NCBI GenBank assembly: GCA_030841185.1
Contig: JAVEDB010000004.1
Coordinates: 1-32,590 of the forward strand
Origin: Actinomycetota bacterium
Lineage (GTDB): Bacteria; Actinomycetota; Actinomycetes; JACCUZ01
Direction: 5' to 3'
Length of the DNA: 32,590 nt
Shown here: positions 15,619 to 24,017 of the stretch, one piece after another
How the letters are laid out: each line of letters starts with the position of its first letter
Numbering within the stretch: position 1 is the first letter of the stretch
Program-made: the position numbers and the translations under genes
The notes under the pieces: generated by a model
What the model saw: only the letters and a program-made list of their open reading frames with translations
The model's database searches: none
Told to the model about the DNA's origin: nothing

Positions 15619-16292
15619 CGGATCCGCAGACTCTTCGACATCGTGCGGTAGGCGTCCACGTTGTCCGCGCCCACGGGGCCGAACAGGTCCATCCGGACCA
15701 GGCGGCCGCTGGCGTACACGAGGTACTCCTCGACCTCGTCGCGGTAGACCTTCGCGGTCACCGGATCGGGATCGGAGTTACGCCGGAAGACGATGCGTAC
15801 GCCGGTGCCTCCCGGCATCGTGACCGCTGTGACGCTGCGCAGCGCGAAGGCGGGGACGGACTGCCGCAGCTTCGGTACCTGGTTGGTCTTCGCCGACTGA
15901 ACGGTGGGCGCTGCGGTGGCTGCGGCGCTGTCGACGTCGACGCCGTTGAGCTTGTCGGTGAAGCGCACGTGCGTCCCGGACCCGGTCTGCGCCCAGCCCT
16001 CCGGGTGGGTGAAGGTGTAGTGACCGGCGGGGTTGGTGTAGCTGACGAACGCGAGGTTGTCGGGGATGTCACCCGGAGGGTTGCTCTCCACCGGGACCGC
16101 CTTGACCGTCGCCCTCGTCGACGAGGGGGCCGTCGACGAGGACGCGGTCGCCGACGAGCTCGCACTCGTCGAGACTGTGGAGCCGGTCGCTTTGGTGCCT
16201 CCGCTGCTACATCCCGCAAGAGCCGGCAGCAACACGCCAACGACAGCGGCGGCGCCTACGGCACCCGTCAGTCCAGCCCGAGAAAGTCGCAT
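15615..16292 (-). CDS. Lipoprotein, LpqN/PsbP-like
   Basis: This encodes 225 residues from ATG 16292 (MRLSRAGLTG). The lipobox LAGC puts the lipidated Cys at residue 28. A low-complexity Ser/Thr/Ala linker covers about 30-72. The globular part (YTNPAGHYTFTHPEGW, HVRFTDK, VPAFALRSVTAVTMPGGTGVRIVFRR, YRDEVEEYLVYASGRLVRMDLFGP, DAYRTMSKSLRI) resembles the PsbP-like fold found in actinobacterial LpqN-type lipoproteins. It is the first gene of the run lipoprotein, ATPase, ATPase, permease, regulator, kinase, with an ATGA overlap to the first ATPase. It probably sits outside the membrane as an accessory or substrate-binding part of the exporter; that role is inferred from the operon. A 72-base gap upstream probably carries the promoter. 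Confidence 0.82.
   Translation of the reverse strand: MRLSRAGLTGAVGAAAVVGVLLPALAGCSSGGTKATGSTVSTSASSSATASSSTAPSSTRATVKAVPVESNPPGDIPDNLAFVSYTNPAGHYTFTHPEGWAQTGSGTHVRFTDKLNGVDVDSAAATAAPTVQSAKTNQVPKLRQSVPAFALRSVTAVTMPGGTGVRIVFRRNSDPDPVTAKVYRDEVEEYLVYASGRLVRMDLFGPVGADNVDAYRTMSKSLRIR
16117..16176. repeat. Low-complexity GTCGACGAG-rich stretch
   Basis: Short imperfect repeats based on GTCGACGAG occur here, including the 12-base palindrome CTCGTCGACGAG at 16117-16128. They encode, on the minus strand, the Ser/Thr-rich linker of the lipoprotein, and they are best explained as coding low complexity. Confidence 0.5.
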
Positions 16293-16364
16293 GGACCGAC
16301 CCTGACTCGCCGTCCCTAAGACAGGCATGAGAGCAAGGGGGTGAGACGCAGATCACTGCCCCGA

Positions 16365-17123
16365 CTAGGCGCGGGCGCGCACGCACCAGGCCGATGCGGC
16401 CACCTCGAAGGGCGCGGGGGGCAGCAGCTGCTCGCACCGGGCCCGGAGCGTCTCCCGGCCCACGTCGTCGAGCCCCGCGACGTGGTCGCCAGCCGGGCCG
16501 ACGCCCAAGGTGAAGGGCTCCCACCAGTCCGCGAACGTGGCCAAGGGCACGGTGACGGTGAGCTTCGACGGGTCGATGCTCCGCAGACCGGCCTGCTCGA
16601 ACAGCTCCGCCAGCTGGCCCTCTTGAGACCCCGGCAGCTCCCGCTCACCGACGTTATCCGGATCGATGTCCCGGACGGCTTGCCAGAACAACGACAACGG
16701 ACCACCCGATCCGCCGTGGTCCCAGACCGATGCGGCAACGAGGCCGCCGGACCTGGTCACCCGGCCCATCTCGCGCAGTCCGGCGACGGGATCCGCCATG
16801 AAGTGCACGACCAGCTGGGCCAGGGTGGCGTCGAAACTGTCGTCGTCGAAGGGCAAACTCTCGGCGGCGCCGTCCCGGACGTCGAGACCCGGAAAGCGGC
16901 CTCGGGCGGCCGCGACGAACTCGGGCGAGGGGTCGATAGCGGACACGGCGGGTGCGCCGAGCCGATCCACCAGCTGCGCGGTGAGAGCGCCGGGACCGCA
17001 CCCGACGTCGAGCACCCGGTCACCCGGCCGGACATGAGCCAGCTCGGCGAACTGCACGGCCAGTGGCTCGGAGAAGCGTCCCATGAAGCGCCCGTAGGCG
17101 TCGGCGCTGACGCGGAAGGTCAC
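16365..17123 (-). CDS. Class I SAM-dependent methyltransferase (UbiE/Methyltransf_11-like)
   Basis: This encodes 252 residues from GTG 17123. The ribosome-binding site is weak, so the exact start is less sure. Motif I VLDVGCGPG is at 37-45, with the acidic motif II in VSAIDPSPEFV, then GAAESLPFDDDSFDATLAQLVVHF (motif III/post-I region) and MGRVTRSGGLVAASVW. This is the standard Rossmann methyltransferase pattern close to UbiE and related small-molecule enzymes. The C-terminal cap (TFADWWEPFTLGVGPAG) is less typical and may shape the substrate site. It lies 47 bases downstream of the GH15 gene on the same strand. The substrate is unknown. Confidence 0.9.
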   Translation of the reverse strand: MTFRVSADAYGRFMGRFSEPLAVQFAELAHVRPGDRVLDVGCGPGALTAQLVDRLGAPAVSAIDPSPEFVAAARGRFPGLDVRDGAAESLPFDDDSFDATLAQLVVHFMADPVAGLREMGRVTRSGGLVAASVWDHGGSGGPLSLFWQAVRDIDPDNVGERELPGSQEGQLAELFEQAGLRSIDPSKLTVTVPLATFADWWEPFTLGVGPAGDHVAGLDDVGRETLRARCEQLLPPAPFEVAASAWCVRARA

Positions 17124-17170
17124 CCAAAGAAAGTATCCCGTCGCCGGGCCGGGACCGGTGAGGGCGCCGG

Positions 17171-19129
17171 TCAGTCCTCGAAGGACTCGTCGTGGGTGTG
17201 CAGCTTGCCCGGGCTCGGGGCCGCGCCACCGACGTTGTGCTCGGCGCGGATCACGTGCACGACGGCGTTGATCAGCGCCAGGTGGGTGAAGGCCTGCGGG
17301 AAGTTACCCAGGTGCCGGCCGCTGTGCGGGTCGATCTCCTCGGCGTAGAGCTCCAACGGGCTGGCGTAGGCAAGGAGCCGCTCGCACAGCTTGCGGGCCC
17401 GGTCGAGCTCCCCGATCTCCACCAGCGCGGACACCAGCCAGAAGGAGCAGATCGTGAACGATCCCTCCTCGCCGGTCAGACCGTCATCGGTCTCCTCGAC
17501 GCGGTAGCGCAGCACCAGACCGTCCACGGTGAGCTCGTCGGCGATGGCGAGCACCGTGGCGCGCATCCGCGGGTCGTTGGCGGGCAGGAACCGCATCAGC
17601 GGCATCAGGAGCAGAGACGCGTCCAGCGCCGTGCTCCCGTAGCGCTGCACGAACGCGCCGCGTTGGTCGATGCCGCGGGCGCAGATGTCCTGGTGGATCT
17701 GGTCGGCCAGCGACTGCCACTTGTCGGCGTACTCCGGTTCCTCGTGCATGCGGGCCAGCCGGGCGCCGCGGTCGAGCGCGACCCAGCACATGAGCTTGCT
17801 GGACACGAAATGCTGCGGTTGCCCGCGGACCTCCCAGATGCCCTGGTCCGGCTCCTCCCAGTGCTCCGCCGCGCACTCGACCTGCCGCTTGAGCACGGGC
17901 CACAGTGCTTCGGGGAGTTGGTCGCGCGACCGGGCGTGTAGGTAGACGGAGTCGAGGACCGCGCCCCAGACGTCGTGCTGGCGCTGGCGGTAGGCACCGT
18001 TGCCGATTCGGACCGGGATCGCCCCTTCGTAGCCCGAGAGGTGCGGGAGCGACTCCTCGTCGAGCTCCCGTTCACCGCCCACGCCATACATGACCTGCAG
18101 GTCGTGCCCGTCCCGGCAGGCATCGGCGATGAAGTAGAAGAAGTCGTTGGCCTCACGGTCGAAGCCCAGCGTGTAGAGGCCCCACAAGGCGAACGTCGAG
18201 TCGCGCACCCAGGCATAGCGGTAGTCCCAGTTGCGCTCTCCGTGCGGCGTCTCGGGCAGCGACGTCGTCGCGGCGGCGAGCAAGGCACCTGTCGGCGCGT
18301 AGGTCAGACCCTTCAGGGTCAGCGCGCTCCGTTGCAGGTAGCTGCGCCAAGGGTGGTCCGGGAAGTCACCGAGGGTGATCCACTGTCGCCAGTACTCCTG
18401 GGTCCGGCGCAGCCGCTCGGTGGCGTCCTCGAGCGTCCCCGGCCCGGGCAGCGGTGACCAGCACAGGGCCACGAAGTTGCTCTCGCCCTCGGTCATCCGG
18501 GTCCGCGCCTGCAGACCGGAGCCCTCGATGCCCGGTCGCAGGTCGGTCATCACCCGCAGCTCGATCTCGTCCACGTCGTCGGTGGCGACGATCTCCCCGT
18601 ACCCCTCGCCGACGTAGCGCCACTCCGGCTCACGACGTCCGTAGCCGAACCTCGGCTCGCAGCTCATCGACAGGTCCACGGTTCCACTCATGCACTTCAC
18701 GGTCCGCAGCAGGCAGTGCTCGGCGTCGAAGTCGGTCGGCGACCGGCGATGGGTCCGCGACCGCTCGTCGACGTTGTGCCACGGGCCCATGCACAGTGCA
18801 TCCCTGACGAGGAGCCAGCCGGTGCGCGTCTGCCAGGTCGTCTCGACCACCAGGCTGCCGGGCAAGTAGCGGCGGGCGGCTGGCACCATCTCGTCGTACG
18901 GGCCGAGGCGGAAGGAACCCGCGCCGCGGTCGAGCATCGCGGTGAAGATGCTCGGTGAGTCCGGCCGGGGCAGGCACATCCACTCGACGGCACCGCTCGG
19001 TGCGACCAGGGCGTTGGTCTCGCAGTCGGACAGGAAGGCGTAGTCCGCGATCGGCGGGAAGGGACTGCGCCCGGACGGCTGGCCCGGGGCGGCACCGGCG
19101 AACCCGTACTGCATGGCGTCATCGCCCAT
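17171..19129 (-). CDS. Glycoside hydrolase family 15 (glucoamylase/trehalase-like)
   Basis: This encodes 652 residues if ATG 19129 is the start; 19165 and 19114 are also possible and none has a strong ribosome-binding site. The N-terminal beta-sandwich domain begins PPIADYAFLSDCETNALVA with VEWMCLPRPDSPSIF. The (alpha/alpha)6 domain has RNWDYRYAWVRDSTFALWG, and DQGIWEVRGQ with Glu433 as the likely catalytic acid. EEGSFTICSFWLVSAL supplies the likely base, Glu555. GH15 enzymes release glucose from alpha-glucans or trehalose; actinobacterial homologues of this layout include trehalases. No signal peptide is visible, so it probably acts in the cytoplasm. A ROK sugar kinase gene is divergent. A short dyad (GACCGG 17153-17158, CCGGTC 17167-17172) lies at the stop. 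Confidence 0.9.
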   Translation of the reverse strand: MGDDAMQYGFAGAAPGQPSGRSPFPPIADYAFLSDCETNALVAPSGAVEWMCLPRPDSPSIFTAMLDRGAGSFRLGPYDEMVPAARRYLPGSLVVETTWQTRTGWLLVRDALCMGPWHNVDERSRTHRRSPTDFDAEHCLLRTVKCMSGTVDLSMSCEPRFGYGRREPEWRYVGEGYGEIVATDDVDEIELRVMTDLRPGIEGSGLQARTRMTEGESNFVALCWSPLPGPGTLEDATERLRRTQEYWRQWITLGDFPDHPWRSYLQRSALTLKGLTYAPTGALLAAATTSLPETPHGERNWDYRYAWVRDSTFALWGLYTLGFDREANDFFYFIADACRDGHDLQVMYGVGGERELDEESLPHLSGYEGAIPVRIGNGAYRQRQHDVWGAVLDSVYLHARSRDQLPEALWPVLKRQVECAAEHWEEPDQGIWEVRGQPQHFVSSKLMCWVALDRGARLARMHEEPEYADKWQSLADQIHQDICARGIDQRGAFVQRYGSTALDASLLLMPLMRFLPANDPRMRATVLAIADELTVDGLVLRYRVEETDDGLTGEEGSFTICSFWLVSALVEIGELDRARKLCERLLAYASPLELYAEEIDPHSGRHLGNFPQAFTHLALINAVVHVIRAEHNVGGAAPSPGKLHTHDESFED

Positions 19130-19230
19130 GATTGATGGTCGCCCCTCAGGGCCGCCGAAATCCATAGTTGTTGCGAACCGAATCTCGCGGTGCACTGCCC
19201 CACGCGGGTGATCCGTGGAAGGCTGGCGCT

Positions 19231-20283
19231 GTGAGCGCACCGGAACCCGCCGCCGTTCAGCCTTGGGTGGTCGTCGGCATCGACAACGGCGGCACCAGCA
19301 ACAACGCGACCGTGCTGACCTCGGCCGGACAGTTCATGGTCGACCACCTCGTCGAGGTGCCGAGCCGGGTCACCGAAGGGACCGAGCTCGCGGTCGAGGC
19401 GATGGTCGAGGCGCTGGGTACGGTCCTCGAGGTGACCGGTACGCCGCGCTCCGCGGTCCGCGCCGTGGGCCTGGACACACCTGGCCCGGCCAGTGCCGAC
19501 GGGATCATCTCCTCGCTAGGCGCCACGAACTTCGCCGCCCCGGAGTGGTGGGGCTTCGACGTCCGGGGAGCGTTGGAGGACCGCCTCGGGCTGCCCGTCG
19601 TCTACAACAACGACGGCAACGCGGCCGCCCTCTACGCCCACCACGAGCACTTCGGCACCGATGCGCTGCGCCGGGGGTCGATCTCGGCCATCGTCGGCAC
19701 CGGGCTCGGCGGCGGCGTCGTGGAACGCGGCCAGGTCATCCGCGGTGCGGCGGGCATGGCCGGCGAGCTGGGCCACGTGGCGATCCCGATGGACGGCCTG
19801 CTCGAGCCCGGACAGCCGGTGCCGCGGTGCAACTGCGGCAACGTCGGCGATGCCGAGAGCGTGGCCTCGCTGACCGGGATCCTGAACAACCTGCTGCCCT
19901 ACTGGCTGTCGCGATTCCCGGACCACGAGCTGGCCAGCATGCCGAGCAGCCAGGCGGCCAAGGCAGTGCGCGGCCTGGCCGCCGCGGGCGACCCGCTCGC
20001 CCTGCGCGTCTTCGAGCAGCAGGCGCAGGCGCTCGGGCGGCTGTTCACGCTGGCCGCCCAGTTCACCGACCCGAATGCCTACTTCGTGGGCGGTGGCGTG
20101 CTGGAGACCGAGTCGGGCTTCCGGTCGTGGTTCCTGGAGAAGGTCGTCGAGGAGACGCACCTTCGTGCGGAACAGCGCAAGGTCGCCACCGTGGAGCTGA
20201 TCCCGCACCTCGACATGGCCGGCGCCCGCGGTGCCGCGGTGGCCGCCCTCGCCGTCGCCGCGCGCCAGCCCGCGGACTCGTAG
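19231..20283 (+). CDS. ROK-family sugar kinase (glucokinase-like)
   Basis: This encodes 350 residues from GTG 19231, with GGAAGG eight bases upstream; the frame is open upstream but overlaps the divergent gene region. The ATP-binding phosphate-1 motif reads DNGGT (18-22). Catalytic Asp128 is in NNDGNAAAL, phosphate-2 is GTGLGGG, and the ROK zinc region is GELGH (His182) followed by Cys200 and Cys202 in CNCGNVGDAES. The usual ROK pattern CxCGxxGCxE has a third Cys where Asp207 stands here. The protein should phosphorylate glucose or a related sugar in the cytoplasm. A pairing with the divergent GH15 enzyme (glucose release, then capture) is an inference from position. ROK repressors have an N-terminal winged helix, which is absent here. 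Confidence 0.9.
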   Translation: MSAPEPAAVQPWVVVGIDNGGTSNNATVLTSAGQFMVDHLVEVPSRVTEGTELAVEAMVEALGTVLEVTGTPRSAVRAVGLDTPGPASADGIISSLGATNFAAPEWWGFDVRGALEDRLGLPVVYNNDGNAAALYAHHEHFGTDALRRGSISAIVGTGLGGGVVERGQVIRGAAGMAGELGHVAIPMDGLLEPGQPVPRCNCGNVGDAESVASLTGILNNLLPYWLSRFPDHELASMPSSQAAKAVRGLAAAGDPLALRVFEQQAQALGRLFTLAAQFTDPNAYFVGGGVLETESGFRSWFLEKVVEETHLRAEQRKVATVELIPHLDMAGARGAAVAALAVAARQPADS

Positions 20284-20335
20284 CCCAGACGGCGGCCGGC
20301 CGGGGTTGTCGCCCAGCTGTGGTGGGGTGGGTGCC

Positions 20336-22465
20336 ATGACCCCGCCGCCCGCCCCCGTGACGGCGCTGGCCGACGAGGCGCAGGCACTGTTGGCGCGGCT
20401 GGTCGGCGATCCCGCAGCAGCGTTCCGCGACGGGCAGCTCGAGGCCGTGACCGCGCTGGTCGAGGGCGGCGAGCGCGTCCTGGTGGTGCAGCGGACCGGC
20501 TGGGGAAAGTCGGCCGTCTACTTCGTCGCCACGGCGCTGGTCCGGGCGCGCGGCGGCGGCCCGACGCTGATCGTGTCGCCGCTGCTGGCCCTGATGCGCG
20601 ACCAGGTCGATGCGGCCCGACGAGCGGGCCTGCGCGCGGTGACCATGAACTCCGCGAACGCCGAGGAGTGGGCGTCGGTGACTGCGTCCCTCGCGGCGGA
20701 CGAGGTCGACCTCCTGCTGGTGAGCCCGGAGCGGCTGAACAACCCCCGCTTCCGCGATGAGCAGCTGCCCCGGCTCGCGGAGGCCACCGGGCTGCTCGTC
20801 GTCGACGAGGCGCACTGCATCAGCGACTGGGGGCACGACTTCCGGCCGGACTACCGGCGCATCCGCGACCTGCTGGCCGAGCTGCCACCGGGCCGCCCGG
20901 TGCTCGCGACGACAGCGACGGCGAACGCGCGGGTGGTGGCCGACGTGGTCGAGCAACTCGGCGCCGGCGGCGCCTCCGTGCGTGCCGTCCGCGGCTCACT
21001 CGCCCGGGAGAGTCTGCGGCTCGGCGTCCTCGCGTTGCCGACGGCCGACGCCCGGCTGGGCTGGCTGACCGCCCGGCTGGGCGAGCTCCCCGGCAGCGGC
21101 ATCGTCTACGCGCTGACCGTTTCGGCGGCGGAGGACACCGCGGCGCTGCTGCGCGAGGCGGGCCACCAGGTACGCGCCTACACCGGGCGGACCGCCCCGG
21201 ACGAGCGTCTCGAGCTGGAGCGGGCGCTGCGCGACAACACCGTGAAAGCGCTGGTCGCCACCAGCGCGCTCGGCATGGGTTTCGACAAACCCGACCTGGG
21301 GTTCGTCGTCCACCTCGGTGCGCCGGCCTCTCCGGTCGCCTACTACCAGCAGGTGGGCCGGGCCGGTCGGGCCACCGAGCGGGCCGACGTGCTGCTGCTG
21401 CCGGCCCCCGAGGACCACGAGATCTGGCGCTACTTCGCGACCGCGTCGATGCCGCGACGGGCGGACGCGGAGGCCGTGCTCGCCGCGCTGGCCGGATCGG
21501 ACCGACCGCTGTCCACTGCTGCCCTCGAGACGGTGGCCGACGTGCGACGGACTCGCCTCGAGCTGTTGCTGAAGGTTCTCGACGTGGAAGGCGCCGTACG
21601 CCGGGTCAGCGGTGGCTGGATCGCCACGGGCGAGGGGTGGAGCTACGACGAGGAGCGCTACGGCCGGGTGGCTGCGTCCCGCGATGCCGAGGCGGCATCG
21701 ATGCTCGACTACCAGGCCACCGAGGGGTGCCGAATGCGCTTCCTGCAGGCCGCGCTCGACGACCGGGGCGCGGCCGACTGCGGCCGCTGCGACCGGTGCG
21801 CGGGGCAGTGGTTCGACCCGTCGGTGCCGGAGGGCGCCGCTCTGGCCGCCGGCCGCAGCCTGCGCAAGGTGGGCGTCGCGGTCGAGCCGCGCCAGCAGTG
21901 GCCGGGCGGCATGGCCCGCCTCGGCGTGCCGCGGACCGGTCGCATCGCGCCCGACGAGCGGGTCGAGGAGGGTCGGGTGGTGGCCCGGATGACCGATCTC
22001 GGGTGGGGGCAGCGGCTGCGCGCACGGCTCGCCGAGCGCAGCGCCGACGAGCCGGTGGACGAGCGGCTGCTGTCCGCCTGCGTCGAGGTCCTCGCCGGTT
22101 GGGACTGGGCCGAGCGCCCGGTGGGGGTGGTCGCGATGCCGTCGCTGCGGCGCCCGGTCCTGGTGTCCTCGCTCGCCACCGGGATCGCGTCGCTCGGCCG
22201 ATTGGCCGACCTCGGGGCACTCGCCCTGACCAGCAGTGCGCCGACCGGTGGTCCGGGCGGCAACAGCGCGTTCCGGCTGGCGGCGGTCCACGACCGGTTC
22301 GCCGTGCCCCCCGAGCTGACAGCGCGGCTGGCCGAGATCGACGGACCGGTGCTGCTTGTCGACGACGTGGTCGACTCGCGGTGGACGATCACTGTCGCGG
22401 GTGCCCTGCTCCGGACGGCCGGTGCCCGGGCGGTGCTCCCGTTCGCCCTGGCCACGGTGGCCTGA
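20336..22465 (+). CDS. recQ: RecQ-family DNA helicase fused to phosphoribosyltransferase-like domain
   Basis: This encodes 709 residues from ATG 20336, with a GGTGGGG-type site upstream. Residues 1-350 carry the superfamily 2 helicase core: Walker A RTGWGKS (Lys58), LIVSPLLALMRDQV, DEAH box at 157-160 followed by the RecQ-specific CISDWGHDFRPDYRRI, TATANARV, and motif VI YYQQVGRAGR. A zinc-binding subdomain has Cys465, 482, 485 and 488 (CGRCDRC). There is no obvious HRDC domain. Instead the C-terminal 130 or so residues end with VLLVDDVVDSRWT (about 672-684), which matches the PRPP-binding loop of type I phosphoribosyltransferases such as ComF. The protein should unwind DNA 3' to 5' during repair or recombination. 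What the phosphoribosyltransferase-like part does is unknown. Confidence 0.92.
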   Translation: MTPPPAPVTALADEAQALLARLVGDPAAAFRDGQLEAVTALVEGGERVLVVQRTGWGKSAVYFVATALVRARGGGPTLIVSPLLALMRDQVDAARRAGLRAVTMNSANAEEWASVTASLAADEVDLLLVSPERLNNPRFRDEQLPRLAEATGLLVVDEAHCISDWGHDFRPDYRRIRDLLAELPPGRPVLATTATANARVVADVVEQLGAGGASVRAVRGSLARESLRLGVLALPTADARLGWLTARLGELPGSGIVYALTVSAAEDTAALLREAGHQVRAYTGRTAPDERLELERALRDNTVKALVATSALGMGFDKPDLGFVVHLGAPASPVAYYQQVGRAGRATERADVLLLPAPEDHEIWRYFATASMPRRADAEAVLAALAGSDRPLSTAALETVADVRRTRLELLLKVLDVEGAVRRVSGGWIATGEGWSYDEERYGRVAASRDAEAASMLDYQATEGCRMRFLQAALDDRGAADCGRCDRCAGQWFDPSVPEGAALAAGRSLRKVGVAVEPRQQWPGGMARLGVPRTGRIAPDERVEEGRVVARMTDLGWGQRLRARLAERSADEPVDERLLSACVEVLAGWDWAERPVGVVAMPSLRRPVLVSSLATGIASLGRLADLGALALTSSAPTGGPGGNSAFRLAAVHDRFAVPPELTARLAEIDGPVLLVDDVVDSRWTITVAGALLRTAGARAVLPFALATVA

Positions 22466-22495
22466 CGGAAGCGCGCGCCCAGGTCCGGCTCGGCA

Positions 22496-22792
22496 TCAGC
22501 CGCCGGCCATCGCCCCGATGACCATGAACGGCTCGGTCCCGTTGGCGACCGCGTCCGGCAGCGGCTCGTCTGGTGAGTCGTGGGACACGTCCTGTTCGCA
22601 CGCGAAGAACCGCACGAAGGCGCGGCGCTGCTGGGTCCCCTGATCGCGGATGGTCCCGCGCAGCTTCGGGAACTCCGCCTCGAGTGCGTCCAGCACCGCC
22701 CGCTGGGTGACCTGGCCCGCGACGTCGAGCTGCACCTCGCCGTCGATCCGCGCGATCGTGCGCAGGTGCGCGGGAAGCACGACGCGGATCAT
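22496..22792 (-). CDS. MoaD/ThiS-family ubiquitin-like sulfur carrier
   Basis: This encodes 98 residues from ATG 22792, which overlaps the stop of the propeller gene as ATGA; an open frame upstream of this is only shadow. The sequence follows the beta-grasp pattern: [49 protein letters not shown] and a C-terminus [10 protein letters not shown]. The last two residues are Gly-Gly, the activated tail of MoaD/ThiS proteins, which is adenylated by an E1-like enzyme and carries sulfur as a thiocarboxylate. No MoeB/ThiF-like activator or molybdopterin gene is in the window. The tight link to a BNR propeller suggests a dedicated role. It converges with the RecQ gene across 30 bases. Confidence 0.88.
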   Translation of the reverse strand: MIRVVLPAHLRTIARIDGEVQLDVAGQVTQRAVLDALEAEFPKLRGTIRDQGTQQRRAFVRFFACEQDVSHDSPDEPLPDAVANGTEPFMVIGAMAGG

Positions 22793-23904
22793 GACAGCGT
22801 CTGAACCTCGACGGAGAGAACCGCGGGAAGGTCGCGCACGATGGGTGCCCAGTTGTCGCCGGAGTCCGACGACGCGTAGACCTGCCCGCCCGAGGTCCCG
22901 AAGTAGATCCCGCAAGACTCCAGAGAGTCGACTGCCATCGCGTCACGCAGCACGTTGACGTAGCAGTCCCGCTGCGGCAGTCCGTTGGTGAGCGCCTCCC
23001 ACTCGTCGCCGCCGGTGCGGCTGCGATAGACCCGCAGCTTGCCGTCGGGCACGAAGTGCTGGGAGTCGCTCAGGATCGGGACGACATAGACCGTCTCCGG
23101 CTCGTGCGCGTGCACCGAGATGGGGAACCCGAAGTCGGTCGGCAGGTTGCCACTGACCTCCTGCCACGAGTCGCCGCCATCTTTGCTGCGCATGACGTCC
23201 CAGTGCTTCTGCATGTACAGCACGTCGGGGTTGGACGGGTGCATGTCGATCCGGTGGACGCAGTGGCCCACCTCGGAGTCCTGATCGGGGATCTCGCCGG
23301 AGCGCAGGCCCTTGTTGATCGGCTGCCACGTCTGGCCGCCGTCGACGGTGCGGAAGGCGCCGGCTGCAGAGATCGCGACCCACAGACGGTCCGGATCGCT
23401 CGGGTGCTGGAGGATCGTGTGCAGGCACATCCCGCCGGCCCCCGGCTGCCACTGCGGGCCGGTGTCGTGCTTGCGCAGACCGGACAGCTCGGTCCAGGCC
23501 GCGCCGCCGTCGGTGGACTTGAACAGAGCCGCGTCCTCGACGCCGGCGTAGACCGTCTCGGCGTCGTGCAGTGAGGGCTCGAGATGCCACACGCGGGTGA
23601 ACGACCACGGCCGCAACGAGCCGTCGTACCACTGGTGCTCGCCGGGCACGCCGTCGTAGCTGAAGTCGTTGCCTACCGGCTCCCACTTCTCGCCGCCGTC
23701 GTCCGAGCGCTGGATCACCTGGCCGAACCAGCCGCTGGTCTGCGAGGCGTAGATCCGGTCCGGGTTCACCGGTGACCCCTTGACGTGGTAGATGTCCCAG
23801 CCCGCGAAGTGCGGACCGCTGACGTCCCAGTCCTTGCGGCGCTCGTCGGACGTGAGAACGAACGCCCCCTTGTGCGTACCGACGAGAACGCGAACTCCAC
23901 CCAT
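22789..23904 (-). CDS. BNR/YVTN-type beta-propeller protein (sialidase-like fold)
   Basis: This encodes 371 residues from ATG 23904, with GAGGAGGG seven bases upstream. There are repeated Asp-box/BNR motifs of the form SxDGGxx[56 protein letters not shown] and [11 protein letters not shown], spaced through the whole chain, as in a six- or seven-bladed propeller. No signal peptide is visible ([20 protein letters not shown]), so it is probably cytoplasmic. It may bind or act on a substrate as sialidase-like propellers or photosystem-assembly factors do, but the catalytic residues of sialidases are not evident. It is translationally coupled to the MoaD-like gene by a 4-base overlap. Function unknown. 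Confidence 0.87.
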   Translation of the reverse strand: MGGVRVLVGTHKGAFVLTSDERRKDWDVSGPHFAGWDIYHVKGSPVNPDRIYASQTSGWFGQVIQRSDDGGEKWEPVGNDFSYDGVPGEHQWYDGSLRPWSFTRVWHLEPSLHDAETVYAGVEDAALFKSTDGGAAWTELSGLRKHDTGPQWQPGAGGMCLHTILQHPSDPDRLWVAISAAGAFRTVDGGQTWQPINKGLRSGEIPDQDSEVGHCVHRIDMHPSNPDVLYMQKHWDVMRSKDGGDSWQEVSGNLPTDFGFPISVHAHEPETVYVVPILSDSQHFVPDGKLRVYRSRTGGDEWEALTNGLPQRDCYVNVLRDAMAVDSLESCGIYFGTSGGQVYASSDSGDNWAPIVRDLPAVLSVEVQTLS

Positions 23905-24017
23905 CAGCGACCCTCCTCGACTCTGCGCCCTCTCGGGCGACCACCTGCCAGGACACCACGGGACAGTGCGGCGCCATCATGCAGACCGCCGGCCGGCCCA
24001 GAACTCATCGGCCCCAC

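Noticed and set aside
16117-16176. Tandem GTCGACGAG units as a CRISPR-like or satellite repeat.
   Set aside because: Units are short, irregular and in frame with a Ser/Thr linker; no spacers are present.
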